From Niabella aurantiaca DSM 17617 (GTDB lineage: Bacteria; Bacteroidota; Bacteroidia; Chitinophagales; Chitinophagaceae): a stretch of DNA of 64,000 bases. Where the stretch lies: contig NZ_KB893625.1 of the NCBI RefSeq assembly GCF_000374125.1, positions 186,001 through 250,000 of the forward strand, read 5' to 3'. The position numbers were made by a program, and so were the translations under genes. Of this stretch, positions 17,558 to 26,821 are shown one piece after another. Below the pieces are notes generated by a model. The model ran no database searches, had not been told where the DNA came from, and worked only from the letters and a program-made list of their open reading frames with translations. Each line of letters starts with the position of its first letter. Position 1 is the stretch's first letter.

Positions 17558-19012
17558 ATGAAAACAGCGGCCTGTTTTAAGAAATGGATCCTTTTGTCAA
17601 TGACTGTACCGGCTTTTTTTGCCGTGCCGCAATCACTGCCGGCGCAGAAAAAAGCGGCTCCCCCAAATATTGTCTTCATATTAGTAGATGATCTTGGCTG
17701 GAGCGATCTGGGTTATATGGGCAGCACCATTTATGAAACGCCCCATATCGACCAGTTCGCTGCCCAGGGCATGCATTTTACCGATTTTTATGCTGCGGGA
17801 CCCGTTTGCTCTCCCACAAGGGCTTCCATATTAACCGGGAGGAACCCGGTGAATACGGGCGTCACTACTGTTTTGATTTCGCCGGACCAGGATGTGGATT
17901 ATATGGCGCATCACCTGGCGTTGTCGGAATATACCTTGGCAGAAGCATTGCGGGACCGGGGTTATGCCACCGGACTTTTTGGCAAGTGGCATCTTGGCTA
18001 CCAGCTGGAACACTGGGCTACGCACCAGGGTTTTGATGTGGCCATTGGTGGCGAAGCCTCTTATAATGCCTGGCAGGTCGCCTATCCCGATCGCCCTTTG
18101 CCGGTTCCGGCCAAACACCTGGGACAGTATTATTTCAGCCCTTATTATAACGTACATATGGAGGATGGGCCCGTAGGGGAGAATCTGGGAGATCGGTTGA
18201 CCGATGAAACGATCCGGTTCATCGAATCGCGTAAGGACCGTCCGTTCTTTGCTTTTCTTTCTTTTCATGCCGTGCATACACCACTGGATGCGAAAAGGGA
18301 GGTAGAAGCAAAGTTCCGGAAGAAGATCAACGGACTGGGGCTGCTGGAGATCGATGAGAACCAGAACGGTTCCCGGAAATATCAGAACCTGCCTGAGTAT
18401 GCCGCAATGGTGAACCAGATGGACGGAAATGTGGGCAAATTGCTTAAAAAGCTGGATGACCTGGGGCTGAGCGATAATACCATTGTTGTATTTTCGTCGG
18501 ACAATGGTGGTAAAAGAAGTGTTACTTCCAACCTGCCTTTACGGGGTGGAAAGCATATGCTGTACGAAGGAGGTATAAGGATCCCGGTGATTGTCCGGTG
18601 GCCCGGCAACATTCAACCCCGTTCAATATCGCATACACCCCTGATATCCGATGATTTTTACCCGACCCTGCTCGATCTGGCCGGCTTGTCTCCGGTGACC
18701 CGGCGGCGGCCGGACGGCATCAGTTTCAAAAATGTACTGCTCGGGAACCTGGCCGGAACCAACCGCGGGGCTTTGTACTGGCATTACCCGCATGGACAGT
18801 TCCAGGGTGCCGTTCGCCGGGAAGACTATAAACTGCTCTATTACTATAAAACAGGGAAGACAGAGCTGTATGATCTGAAAACGGATCCGGGGGAAACAAA
18901 AAACCTGAGTAAAAAAGAGCCGGAACGCGTGGCTGTGATGAAAAAAGAGCTGCACAACTGGCTGCTCAAAAATAAGGCGAGGTTTCCCCGGGAGGGAATC
19001 ATCATGCCTTGA
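17558..19012 (+). CDS. Sulfatase (S1 family) with canonical C-S-P-T-R motif
   Basis: This 484-aa exported sulfatase carries a signal peptide (LLSMTVPAFFAVPQSLPAQ). It shows NIVFILVDDLGWSDLGYMGS at the metal site, the maturation motif CSPTR with Cys84 as the formylglycine precursor, GKWHLGY, FLSFHAVHTPL, and VVFSSDNGG for the second metal-binding cluster. The C-terminus LYDLKTDPGETKNLSKK is the typical sulfatase end. Unlike the two C-x-I-S-R copies upstream, this one should be matured normally by a formylglycine-generating enzyme or anSME encoded elsewhere; no such maturase lies in the window. It belongs to a different S1 subfamily from those copies and may attack a different sulfate position in the same glycan. 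The substrate is unknown. Confidence 0.93.
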   Translation: MKTAACFKKWILLSMTVPAFFAVPQSLPAQKKAAPPNIVFILVDDLGWSDLGYMGSTIYETPHIDQFAAQGMHFTDFYAAGPVCSPTRASILTGRNPVNTGVTTVLISPDQDVDYMAHHLALSEYTLAEALRDRGYATGLFGKWHLGYQLEHWATHQGFDVAIGGEASYNAWQVAYPDRPLPVPAKHLGQYYFSPYYNVHMEDGPVGENLGDRLTDETIRFIESRKDRPFFAFLSFHAVHTPLDAKREVEAKFRKKINGLGLLEIDENQNGSRKYQNLPEYAAMVNQMDGNVGKLLKKLDDLGLSDNTIVVFSSDNGGKRSVTSNLPLRGGKHMLYEGGIRIPVIVRWPGNIQPRSISHTPLISDDFYPTLLDLAGLSPVTRRRPDGISFKNVLLGNLAGTNRGALYWHYPHGQFQGAVRREDYKLLYYYKTGKTELYDLKTDPGETKNLSKKEPERVAVMKKELHNWLLKNKARFPREGIIMP

Positions 19013-19116
19013 GCGGCGCTTTTTGATGATAAGATGCAGGGATCGACAACCCGGCATAGGGCTGTATAAAAGACCCACGAAAAAGACGGAAACATTTAAA
19101 TACACAATATTGTAAA

Positions 19117-19863
19117 ATGAAAATCTATCTAAGGACGCTTCTCCTGCTTAGCATAGCAGGCCTCAGTATGGCAGGGTGTGGTACAAACAGACCGGCAACA
19201 AAACAATCGGTGAAGGATCCCCTGGATCTTACCATTGTTACTTTTGGCAATTCGGTAACAGCAACCCGGAAAACGATCAAACAGGTATTTGCCCAACGGC
19301 TGCCCTCGCTGTTGTCGCAGAAAGGCATTGCCGCAACTGTGATCAACAGCGGCGTTCCGGGCAGTCATACCGGCAGGTTGGCCGATAATGACGTGATCAA
19401 GGTGAAACATGCGCTGGAACGTTTTGATACGGATGTGCTGGATCATCACCCGGACCTGGTGATTGTGGATTTTGGCATCAATGACGCCGCCATTGATCCC
19501 CGGAAAGGCAGTTCCCGGATACCGTTGGCAGATTATAAAAGGAACATGGAGTATATGGTTACCCAAATGCAGGAACGAGGGATCAATGTGCTGCTGATGA
19601 CCCCTAATGCCCGGGGAGGCAAGCAAAAAGACCTGTTAAATAAAACACTTTCCCGATATGTGAACGTGGTCAGGGGTTTGAGCAAGACCCATAAAACCGG
19701 GTTCGTGGACAATTTCCAGCTATTCCTGGACTATCCCTCAAAAACCGGCAAAAGTCTGGACAGCTTATTGCTGGACGGGATCCATCCCAATGATACGGGG
19801 CATGAAATGATGGCCGATCTGATTGTAAAGGAGATCGTCCGTATGTACCGCAGGCAGCTTTAA
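19117..19863 (+). CDS. SGNH/GDSL hydrolase lipoprotein
   Basis: This 248-aa protein starts with a lipoprotein leader (MKIYLRTLLLLSIAGLSMAGC). SGNH blocks are readable: block I TFGNSVTA with the nucleophile Ser, a block II Gly in INSGVPGSHTG, block III DFGINDAAID with the oxyanion Asn, and block V LLDGIHPNDTGHEM with the catalytic Asp and His. Members are usually esterases that remove acetyl or other acyl groups from sugars. Here it would deacylate the PUL A substrate at the periplasmic or outer face. It lies 104 nt after the canonical sulfatase and about 120 nt before the Tat-exported protein. The ester it cleaves is not predictable. Confidence 0.88.
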   Translation: MKIYLRTLLLLSIAGLSMAGCGTNRPATKQSVKDPLDLTIVTFGNSVTATRKTIKQVFAQRLPSLLSQKGIAATVINSGVPGSHTGRLADNDVIKVKHALERFDTDVLDHHPDLVIVDFGINDAAIDPRKGSSRIPLADYKRNMEYMVTQMQERGINVLLMTPNARGGKQKDLLNKTLSRYVNVVRGLSKTHKTGFVDNFQLFLDYPSKTGKSLDSLLLDGIHPNDTGHEMMADLIVKEIVRMYRRQL

Positions 19864-19981
19864 GAAACTCCTGCAATGGACTGCAGACCGGACTGCGCCG
19901 TTGTATAGCCTCGAACCCGGTCAATGGCGCGCTTTTAAAATATGACCGGGCCATTTGAAATCAAGTTGGAACCCTGATAAG

Positions 19982-22732
19982 ATGAAAAATAGGAACGATA
20001 AAAAAACAGTGGATCATAGCCGCGAAGCATTAACAGTTCCCTGCGACGTTTCACGCCGGTGGTTTCTTAAGCATTTGGGCATTGGCATTACCGGTAGCGT
20101 GATCTTTAAAAGCGGGTATGGCCTGTGGGCAACCCCACATCCGGCGGTATCCTTTGTGGATCATTCCGCTGCAACGGGCAAGCTGCATTATTACGCGCAC
20201 GATGCCGTGCTCGACGCTCAGGGTGTAATCGCACCCTGGTACAAACAGCCAAACGGGCAATGTGATTTCAGGGTAAGAATTGCAGCGGAGACTTTAAAAA
20301 GATATCCCTGGACGAATAAGGAAAATGCCATCGCTGCATATCCGCATTATTTATTCAGTGGCAAATGGAAAATCAATGATGCCGGGGAGATCAGTCCGCA
20401 GGATCCCGGGGATTGGATGAACGGTGACCTGGGACAGCGGAGTGTGAACGTTCTGAAAGGGATGGTAGATTATTATCGTTATACCGGTGATGCGGCAGCA
20501 ATAAGCCATATGACTTATATGGGCGATTTTTTGGTCGATCATAGTTTGACGCCTGCAAACCATGCCTGGCCGGGTTTTCCGATCAGCGCGCCTGTTAAGG
20601 GCAAAGCCTATTATGATGCCAACCCGGAGGGAATGATACAGCTCGATATCAGCGCAACAATGGGTCATGCCCTGTTAAAAGCCTTTCAGGTTACGGGCAA
20701 CCTCCGCTGGCTGAAAGCGGCCAAACACTGGGGTGATCTTTTTGCGGCGAAATGCAATAAGACGCCTGGTAAAAACCCATGGCCACGTTATGCAAATCCT
20801 GAGCACGCATTTACAGTGGAGAATGAAAGGAACAGACAGTGGCGCAAGGATCCGCGCTTTAACCGGCAAACAGGTGGTGTAACGATGGTGATGACTTTTC
20901 TGGATGAGCTGATACGCCTGGGTTATACCGGTAAGAACAATGACCTTGTAAAAGCCCGGAATGCGGGCCTTGCGTATGTAAAGGGGGTGCTGCTGCCGGA
21001 ATGGACCCGGGAAGACAGCTTTGCACTGCATTTCTGGGATTGGGCAAACACCGTTCAGAATTGCACAACAACGGCGGATGTATCCATTTATATGCTGAAT
21101 AATAAGGCGGATTTCCCCAACTGGAAGAACGATGTCCGGAACATTCTTACCTTGTTTTTGAACCGTACAAGCGCCAATCCTGCTTCGGTGGGCGATGTTT
21201 ACAGCGGTGCCTGGGCCTATCCTGAATCCAGTCATTGCTGCAAAACTTCGTTGTGGTATGCCCCGTTAACCTTAGCGCCCGTATTCCTGCGGTATGGTGT
21301 TGAGGCCGGCGATGACCGGATGCGTGAGCTGGGTTACCGGCAGATGATCCTCCAGACCTATGATGGCCGGGAAAATGGGATAACCGAAGATCTGATTGAT
21401 GGAGGAGTTTATGTAAATGGCACCTGGTTTAATATTGCCCATCCCTGGCCGCTTTTTTGGATACTAAACAGCATCGGCTGGGCGCCGGAACAGCTGGGGG
21501 CCAGTAAGGAAAATCACCTGGTGTATAGCAGCGCCACAGTAGCCAATATTGCATATGGTAAAGACCATATTGCATTTACCACTTTTGATGCACCCGGAAA
21601 TACCCGGGCTGTATTGCGCTTGTCTTTTGTTCCGCATACCATCACTGCCGACGGAAAAAAGTTGCCTCTGCGCAATGATTTAGAGGCCAATGGTTTTACT
21701 GTAAAGCAATTGCCGAATGGAGATGCGATCATTACTGTAAGACATGACGGCTCAAAAAATATCATCATAAAGGGTGTCGATCAGCAACAAGTGCTTGCCG
21801 GCAGCAGGATTCAATGGGATGATCATTGGGAAAAGCAAAGAGATCCCTCTTCTTTTCAGGGAACGATAATGGTTACGGCAGTAAAAGATGCCGTCTTTGA
21901 AGCCAGGTTCAGCGGTAACCAGATAAGGCTGATCGGCCGCTTTGATCAGTATGGTGGTATAGCGGACGTATTTATTGATAATGAAAAACAATTGGTGCCG
22001 ATTGATTTTTGGGGACCATCAGCACGGCACCGGCAGGTGCTGTACTATAAAAATGGTTTGGAGAATGACGATCATACGATAAAAGTGGTTGCCCGGGGCG
22101 CCGCCAATCCCTATTCAAAAGGAAAGAGGCTTTACATTGATCAGGTCCAGGCGGCTGCAGGAGCCAAAACGTTTAATTACCCAACGGCCACCGGACCGGC
22201 AGGGGCCCAGCGTATGATCTTCGGGTATGCCGGGCGTAAAGATTACCAGGATACGGCAGGTCATTTTTGGCGCCCGGGAACCGAAGTGGTCACGCGCGTG
22301 GGGCCGATGGTTGATACGGTTGCAACCTGCTGGTTTGTGCAGCCAGTAAAGGAACGTATTGCTGCGACCAATGATCCCGGCCTTTACAGGTACGGGTACC
22401 ATGCGCCTGAATTCTGGGTGAATCTTACAGTAGGTCCCGGCGAATATAAGCTGCGTCTTAAATTTGCGGCAACCCGGGGCCTGGGCGACCGGAAAAACAG
22501 CTTTGACATACTGGTAAATGGAAAAATGGTCGCTGAACGGTTCGACATTATTTCGAGGGCAGGTAAGGTCAACACCGCAACAGATCTGGTGTTTAATAAC
22601 ATAAAACCTCAAAACGGGATCATCCGGGTAAAGCTAAGGGCAAATGATCCTGAAAATGGAAAAGCCTTGCTGCAGGCGCTGGAGATCAGCCCTCAGAAGC
22701 TGTTTAAAAACAATCCAGGAAAATCCGTATAG
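19982..22732 (+). CDS. Tat-exported large protein, probable six-hairpin (alpha/alpha) glycosidase-like with carbohydrate-binding-like modules
   Basis: From ATG 19982 this is a 916-aa protein whose leader carries a twin-arginine motif, SRRWFLKHLGIG, within the first ~40 residues, so it is exported folded. Residues about 70-520 are helix-rich with repeated 'QxTGNxRWLKAAKxWGDLF'-like pairs, NPWPRY and WDWANTVQNCTTTADVSIYML, as in (alpha/alpha)6 toroid enzymes such as uronyl hydrolases or lyases. Residues about 600-720 look like a beta-sandwich (FSGNQIRLIGRFDQYGGIADVFIDNE), and the C-terminus (FDILVNGKMVAERFD...LQALEISP) resembles a malectin-like module. I do not recognise the exact family or catalytic residues. 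It is the largest enzyme-like product of PUL A after SusC. Among the exported PUL proteins here it is the only one with a clear Tat signal. Confidence 0.65.
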   Translation: MKNRNDKKTVDHSREALTVPCDVSRRWFLKHLGIGITGSVIFKSGYGLWATPHPAVSFVDHSAATGKLHYYAHDAVLDAQGVIAPWYKQPNGQCDFRVRIAAETLKRYPWTNKENAIAAYPHYLFSGKWKINDAGEISPQDPGDWMNGDLGQRSVNVLKGMVDYYRYTGDAAAISHMTYMGDFLVDHSLTPANHAWPGFPISAPVKGKAYYDANPEGMIQLDISATMGHALLKAFQVTGNLRWLKAAKHWGDLFAAKCNKTPGKNPWPRYANPEHAFTVENERNRQWRKDPRFNRQTGGVTMVMTFLDELIRLGYTGKNNDLVKARNAGLAYVKGVLLPEWTREDSFALHFWDWANTVQNCTTTADVSIYMLNNKADFPNWKNDVRNILTLFLNRTSANPASVGDVYSGAWAYPESSHCCKTSLWYAPLTLAPVFLRYGVEAGDDRMRELGYRQMILQTYDGRENGITEDLIDGGVYVNGTWFNIAHPWPLFWILNSIGWAPEQLGASKENHLVYSSATVANIAYGKDHIAFTTFDAPGNTRAVLRLSFVPHTITADGKKLPLRNDLEANGFTVKQLPNGDAIITVRHDGSKNIIIKGVDQQQVLAGSRIQWDDHWEKQRDPSSFQGTIMVTAVKDAVFEARFSGNQIRLIGRFDQYGGIADVFIDNEKQLVPIDFWGPSARHRQVLYYKNGLENDDHTIKVVARGAANPYSKGKRLYIDQVQAAAGAKTFNYPTATGPAGAQRMIFGYAGRKDYQDTAGHFWRPGTEVVTRVGPMVDTVATCWFVQPVKERIAATNDPGLYRYGYHAPEFWVNLTVGPGEYKLRLKFAATRGLGDRKNSFDILVNGKMVAERFDIISRAGKVNTATDLVFNNIKPQNGIIRVKLRANDPENGKALLQALEISPQKLFKNNPGKSV

Positions 22733-23093
22733 CCATTAAAAGATGCCTGCTTTTGATCGCATCTACTTAGGGCCGCCTTCTGTAAAAACGGGGTTCAACG
22801 ATCATTTTTCAAAAGAGGCTTTAGCGACAACAACGCGCCTGGCGTTTATAAGGTAAATCAAAATGCTGTTCCTAAACAGTTTCTGAGAAATAGCAGCCTT
22901 TCGTGCTATAATTTTCAAAGTGACCTTCTATCAGGACAAATGCACCGGATGGACCGGCGGCATGCCACAGCGGGTATGTATAAAAACAGGTTTTCTTTAT
23001 GAAACAAGGCCGGACAGGGCTGTATCAAACCGGCTTGTGATCCGGGAAGGCGGAACGCCGCATAGCCGATCCCTGATGCTCGAAAAAACATTT
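22733..23093. other. Gene-free stretch between the Tat-exported gene and the GH127 promoter
   Basis: I find no convincing gene here. A 6-bp stem AGATGC...GCATCT (22742-22765) just after the stop has no T-run. The short open frames lack a start context and family resemblance. The promoter and inverted repeat that follow are listed separately. Confidence 0.5.
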
Positions 23094-23135
23094 TTAATTG
23101 TATTTGTGACAATTAATGTTTTTTTACTAAATTTG
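23094..23135 (+). promoter_or_regulatory. Promoter with overlapping inverted repeat upstream of GH127
   Basis: TTTG at 23103-23106 and TAAATTTG at 23128-23135 are 21 nt apart and match the Bacteroidota -33/-7 promoter pattern fully. The -33 box lies inside the 7-nt centre of a perfect 8-bp inverted repeat, TTAATTGT (23094-23101) and ACAATTAA (23109-23116). A protein bound to this repeat would cover the -33 region, so repression or class II-like activation is plausible. The predicted start is about 150 nt before the GH127 ATG, leaving a long untranslated leader. Confidence 0.65.
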
Positions 23136-23294
23136 ACAGTAAAATAGTAGGATCCGCCATTGTTTGTGTTAGTTGATTGCTGCGCAATACTGGGTTTCTT
23201 GTTTTGACCAGCCCCTGTTTTGCTCAAACGGCGCTGATTGCGGTAAGGATCCATAACGGACCCGGGAACAGGTTGAATCAATAAACGTGTTTAC

Positions 23295-25292
23295 ATGATG
23301 AGAAAAATAAGTTTGATGCTTGTACCGGCAACGCTGATGCTTGCCATCCTGCCAAAAGAGGCCGGCGCGCAGAAAAGGGACTATGCGGTTCAGCCGGTCG
23401 TGTTTACAAAAGTGCACCTGCAGGACCGGTTCTGGCGGCCGAAAATTGATGTGAACGCCCATGTGACGATCCCCTATATTTTACAAATGTGCCGCAGGCA
23501 CGGGCGCATTGACAACTTCCGGAAAGCAGCCGGTCTTATACCGGCCGGGGATCGGATGACCAGTTTCACATTTGATGATACCGATATCTATAAGCTGATC
23601 GAAGGCGCTTCCTATAGCCTTCAGGCGAAGTACGACCCGGTGCTGGACAGGGAGCTGGATACGCTCATAACCATGATCGGCAAGGCACAGGAGCGGGACG
23701 GCTACCTTTATACGTTTCGTACGGCAAACGTAAAGTACCCGCATGCCTGGATGGGGAATGCCCGTTGGCAAAAGGAAGAGGATCTGAGCCATGAGTTGTA
23801 CAATTCCGGGCATTTGTTTGAGTCGGCTGTTGCCCATTATGAGGCTACCGGTAAACGGACCTACCTGGAAATTGCCATCCGGAACGCAGACCTTCTTGTT
23901 CGCACATTTGGTCCGGGCAGGGTAGAGGAATGGCCCGGCCATCAGATTGTGGAAATGGGGCTGGCAAAATTGTACCGCGTAACCGGGAACACCGGATACC
24001 TGCAGCTGGCAAAATATTTTCTGGATGTACGGGGAACAAAAAAGAACGCATACGCAAAAGAATACAGCCAGAGCAGCCGTCCGCTGATCCGGCAGACCAC
24101 GGCGGTTGGCCATGCCGTACGTGCTACCTATATGTATAGCGGCATGGCGGATGTTGCGGCGCTTACAAACGATGACGCGTATCTGCATGTTATTGACGAT
24201 ATCTGGAAGGATGTGGTCTTCCATAAACTTTATATTACGGGTGGTATTGGTGCCCGGGGTAATGGAGAGGCCTTTGGCCCGGCTTATGACCTTCCCAATA
24301 TGAGCGCTTATGCAGAAACCTGCGCCTCTATTGCCAATGTATTTTGGAATGAGCGGATGTTTTTGCTGCACGGGGATTCCAAATACATCGACGTGCTGGA
24401 AAAGACCCTGTATAACGGCTTGCTTTCGGGTGTGTCACTGAGCGGCGATCGCTTTTTTTATCCCAACCCGCTGGCCTCCACCGGGCAGCATGCCCGTAGT
24501 GCCTGGTTTGACTGTGCCTGCTGCATAACAAATATTGCCCGCTTCATGCCTTCCATGCCGGGATATGTGTATGCGCAGGCCGGCAATGAGGTCTATGTGA
24601 ACCTGTATGTGGCAAACAGGGGGCGGATAAAGCTTGCTGGTGGAAACGTTGTGCTGGATCAGCAAACGGATTATCCGTGGAATGGCAGGATCACGGTGCA
24701 TGTTGATCCGTTAAATAACCGGAACTTTATCCTGAAGCTGCGTATTCCCGGCTGGGCCCAGGAACAGGCCGTTCCGGGCGATCTGTACCGCTATGCATCC
24801 CCCGAAAAAATAAACCCGGTCGCGGTCCGCATCAATGGAAAAAAGGTTGGCTATACGCTGGTGAAGGGGTACGCTGTTATCCGCCATCAATGGAAAAAGG
24901 GCGACAAAGTATCGTTGGACCTTCCGATGCCGGTACGCAAAGTGCTGGCAAACGAACAGGTTAAGGCGGACGAAGGGAGATTTGCATTACAGCGCGGCCC
25001 GGTGGTGTATTGCGTGGAAGGAGCCGATCAGCAGGTGAAGCACGTAACAACGCTCGTTGCGGACATCGCGGACCCGTTTACTTCCGTTTATAAAAGGGAT
25101 AAATTATCAGGCATTGTTGAATTGAAAGGAAAAGGATACTCGGTAACGTCCGGCACGGACGGCCGGGCAAAAAAGAAAGAAACAGCGATCGTGGCGATCC
25201 CGTATTACTCCTGGTGCAACCGGGGGGCGGGCGAAATGGCCGTATGGATCGCTTATACCCCGGCTCAAGACCTTACCGGAAATGGTAAATGA
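23295..25292 (+). CDS. GH127 beta-L-arabinofuranosidase (DUF1680 family)
   Basis: This 665-aa exported enzyme (signal MMRKISLMLVPATLMLAILP, cleaved near GAQ) belongs to GH127, which releases beta-L-arabinofuranose using a Zn-bound Cys nucleophile. The metal site is complete: Glu341 and Cys343 in YAETCA, then Cys409-Cys410 in FDCACC. The E-x-C spacing and the late double Cys match the Bifidobacterium HypBA1 pattern (Glu338, Cys340, Cys417, Cys418). By analogy Cys409 is the nucleophile. The GGIGARGNGEAFGPAYDLPN segment and the N-terminal FTFDDTDIYKLIEGASY are also typical. It is separated from the upstream cluster by 560 nt and has its own promoter. It would act in the periplasm on arabinofuranose-capped oligosaccharides. 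Confidence 0.94.
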   Translation: MMRKISLMLVPATLMLAILPKEAGAQKRDYAVQPVVFTKVHLQDRFWRPKIDVNAHVTIPYILQMCRRHGRIDNFRKAAGLIPAGDRMTSFTFDDTDIYKLIEGASYSLQAKYDPVLDRELDTLITMIGKAQERDGYLYTFRTANVKYPHAWMGNARWQKEEDLSHELYNSGHLFESAVAHYEATGKRTYLEIAIRNADLLVRTFGPGRVEEWPGHQIVEMGLAKLYRVTGNTGYLQLAKYFLDVRGTKKNAYAKEYSQSSRPLIRQTTAVGHAVRATYMYSGMADVAALTNDDAYLHVIDDIWKDVVFHKLYITGGIGARGNGEAFGPAYDLPNMSAYAETCASIANVFWNERMFLLHGDSKYIDVLEKTLYNGLLSGVSLSGDRFFYPNPLASTGQHARSAWFDCACCITNIARFMPSMPGYVYAQAGNEVYVNLYVANRGRIKLAGGNVVLDQQTDYPWNGRITVHVDPLNNRNFILKLRIPGWAQEQAVPGDLYRYASPEKINPVAVRINGKKVGYTLVKGYAVIRHQWKKGDKVSLDLPMPVRKVLANEQVKADEGRFALQRGPVVYCVEGADQQVKHVTTLVADIADPFTSVYKRDKLSGIVELKGKGYSVTSGTDGRAKKKETAIVAIPYYSWCNRGAGEMAVWIAYTPAQDLTGNGK

Positions 25293-25644
25293 TGGGACAT
25301 TGCTTCTCTGTTTTAGGTTGGGTAGGGAAGGCTGCAAACAAGCCGTTTATACCGCCTTTCGAGAGGAAATTGTTTATGTATTCTAATAATTATAATTTGT
25401 TTTGACTTTTTGGGTGGTAGCAAACAGGCGGCCCCGATGGCGCTTTATGCAGCTTCGTTGATCCATGTTATCAGCATAACGGCCTTACAGGTTGCCCATC
25501 ACTGAAGTGGTGAAAAGTGGCAATATGATCCGGGTATTTTTACACCGCAGCGGGCTAAAAACGGGCATGTATTGATCCTTTCAAAACTCCGGATTTTTGA
25601 AAGCAGGTCTGCGCCTTTATGCAGGAGATGATTACTTCCGGGCT
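25293..25644. other. Convergent intergenic region with weak hairpin
   Basis: This 352-bp gap lies between the GH127 stop and the stop of the minus-strand dioxygenase gene. The only structure seen is CTTTCAAAA-CTCCGGAT-TTTTGAAAG (25578-25603), a perfect 9-bp stem with an 8-nt loop. It could terminate transcription from either side but is AT-rich and lacks a long T tract. No gene is supported. Confidence 0.45.
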
Positions 25645-26460
25645 TTATCTTTTGTAAATAAGCGGATTTTGTGCATCATCATTCAGTGGATCGCCCACTT
25701 TTATGCGTTGCAGATAATCGTCGGGCAAAATATTGGCCTGTCCGTTAAATACGTTGCCGTCGGGCATATAAGCGCAGGTCATGGCGCGGCGGAAGCCCGG
25801 GGTCATATTGGCATTGGCCCCATGAATGGTTAACCCGTTGTGAAACGAGCAGCTGCCGGCTTTCATGGTAGCCGCAACTGATTGGGTTTGCCTGAACTGC
25901 GGATAGGCATTAAAGACTTCGATCATGTTTTTGCCAATGCCCGGGTTTTCGAAAGCGGTTTCCCTGTATGAGCCAGGAATAAAAAACAGACAGCCGTTTT
26001 CCAGGGTAGCATCGTCAAGCGCCACCCAAATGGAAAGAGCCCGCCTGTCGTAGAAAGACCAGAACGGCGTATCCAGGTGCCATGCTGTGGGGTTTGCCCA
26101 GGGCCGCTTTATCAGCGCCTGATCGTGCCAGATGCGGATGCCATCCACTCCCGCCAGGTCCGCAGCCATTTTGCCAATTTGCTCGTCGAGCATCAACCCT
26201 TTTATCTTGTCATTGGTCTGCCAAAGGTTCAATAGCTGATCAAATACATTGTTAAAGTAGTCGGCATCCTTGTTAATGCCATCGTCCTCGCCGATCTTAA
26301 CTGATTTTCCCGGCATTTTTTGACCGTTACGTTCTTCAACCGCTTCGGCTACCGCGCTTCGCCAGTATTCCAGTTCATCCGGAGCAAGAAAATCATCAAT
26401 AACCACAAAACCGTTTTCCTGATAGTCCGCAATGTGGCGGGGAGTTAATGCATATTTCAT
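25645..26460 (-). CDS. Phytanoyl-CoA dioxygenase (PhyH) family Fe(II)/2-oxoglutarate oxygenase
   Basis: This 271-aa cytoplasmic protein has the PhyH double-stranded beta-helix. It begins with YQENGFVVIDDFLAPDEL, the usual PhyH start. The iron site is His128-x-Asp130 in TAWHLDTPFW together with a distal His213 in TIHGANANM, and Arg224/225 after it is the expected 2-oxoglutarate anchor. Bacterial members hydroxylate small molecules. PUL-linked ones in Bacteroidota are common but mostly uncharacterised, so the substrate is unknown. A TAATTTTG -7 element lies just upstream on the minus strand. It is transcribed away from both PULs, between PUL A and the AraC regulator. Annotation as a phytanoyl-CoA enzyme in the strict sense is unlikely. 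Confidence 0.9.
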   Translation of the reverse strand: MKYALTPRHIADYQENGFVVIDDFLAPDELEYWRSAVAEAVEERNGQKMPGKSVKIGEDDGINKDADYFNNVFDQLLNLWQTNDKIKGLMLDEQIGKMAADLAGVDGIRIWHDQALIKRPWANPTAWHLDTPFWSFYDRRALSIWVALDDATLENGCLFFIPGSYRETAFENPGIGKNMIEVFNAYPQFRQTQSVAATMKAGSCSFHNGLTIHGANANMTPGFRRAMTCAYMPDGNVFNGQANILPDDYLQRIKVGDPLNDDAQNPLIYKR

Positions 26461-26821
26461 TGTTGATCGTTTTTGGTGCAGTTCAAAATTAGGGGCAATA
26501 ACATTTTAGTGCCATAGCTAAATTGATCCGGTTTATACACTTTCTGATATTTTATTTTCCGTGATTTTTATATTTTTTATGCGGCCATGATACCGGGAAA
26601 CCCAGCAGGTACCTCGTAGTTATAAATAGAACGAAAGCGTGAATGCTCTATATAAGAAGAACTGGTAAACATTCAAAAAATGGCATCCTCAAAGACCGCA
26701 TTATCCTTCCGTTCCCAGTCATCAGCCTTCAGCAGGATCTGGAACTGGGAATGCGCATCGGGCAAGCAAATGGGAACTCAACCCGTTGGGAATGGCGGCG
26801 TACGGGGCAGGGTATTTCCGG
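26461..26821. other. Intergenic region with minus-strand -7 element for the PhyH gene
   Basis: On the minus strand TAATTTTG (plus-strand 26484-26491) fits TAnnTTTG and lies about 24-31 nt before the PhyH start. No clear TTG sits 17-23 nt further upstream, so the promoter is only half supported. The rest of this 361-bp gap, which includes AT-rich DNA at 26521-26580, shows no gene I can support. Confidence 0.4.

Noticed and set aside
23481-24371. Minus-strand open frame (296 codons)
   Set aside because: Antisense to GH127, whose Cys/Glu metal site confirms the + strand reading.
25392-25404. TATAATTTG as a promoter in the convergent region
   Set aside because: Spacing inside the box is one base too long for TAnnTTTG and there is no rightward gene to drive.
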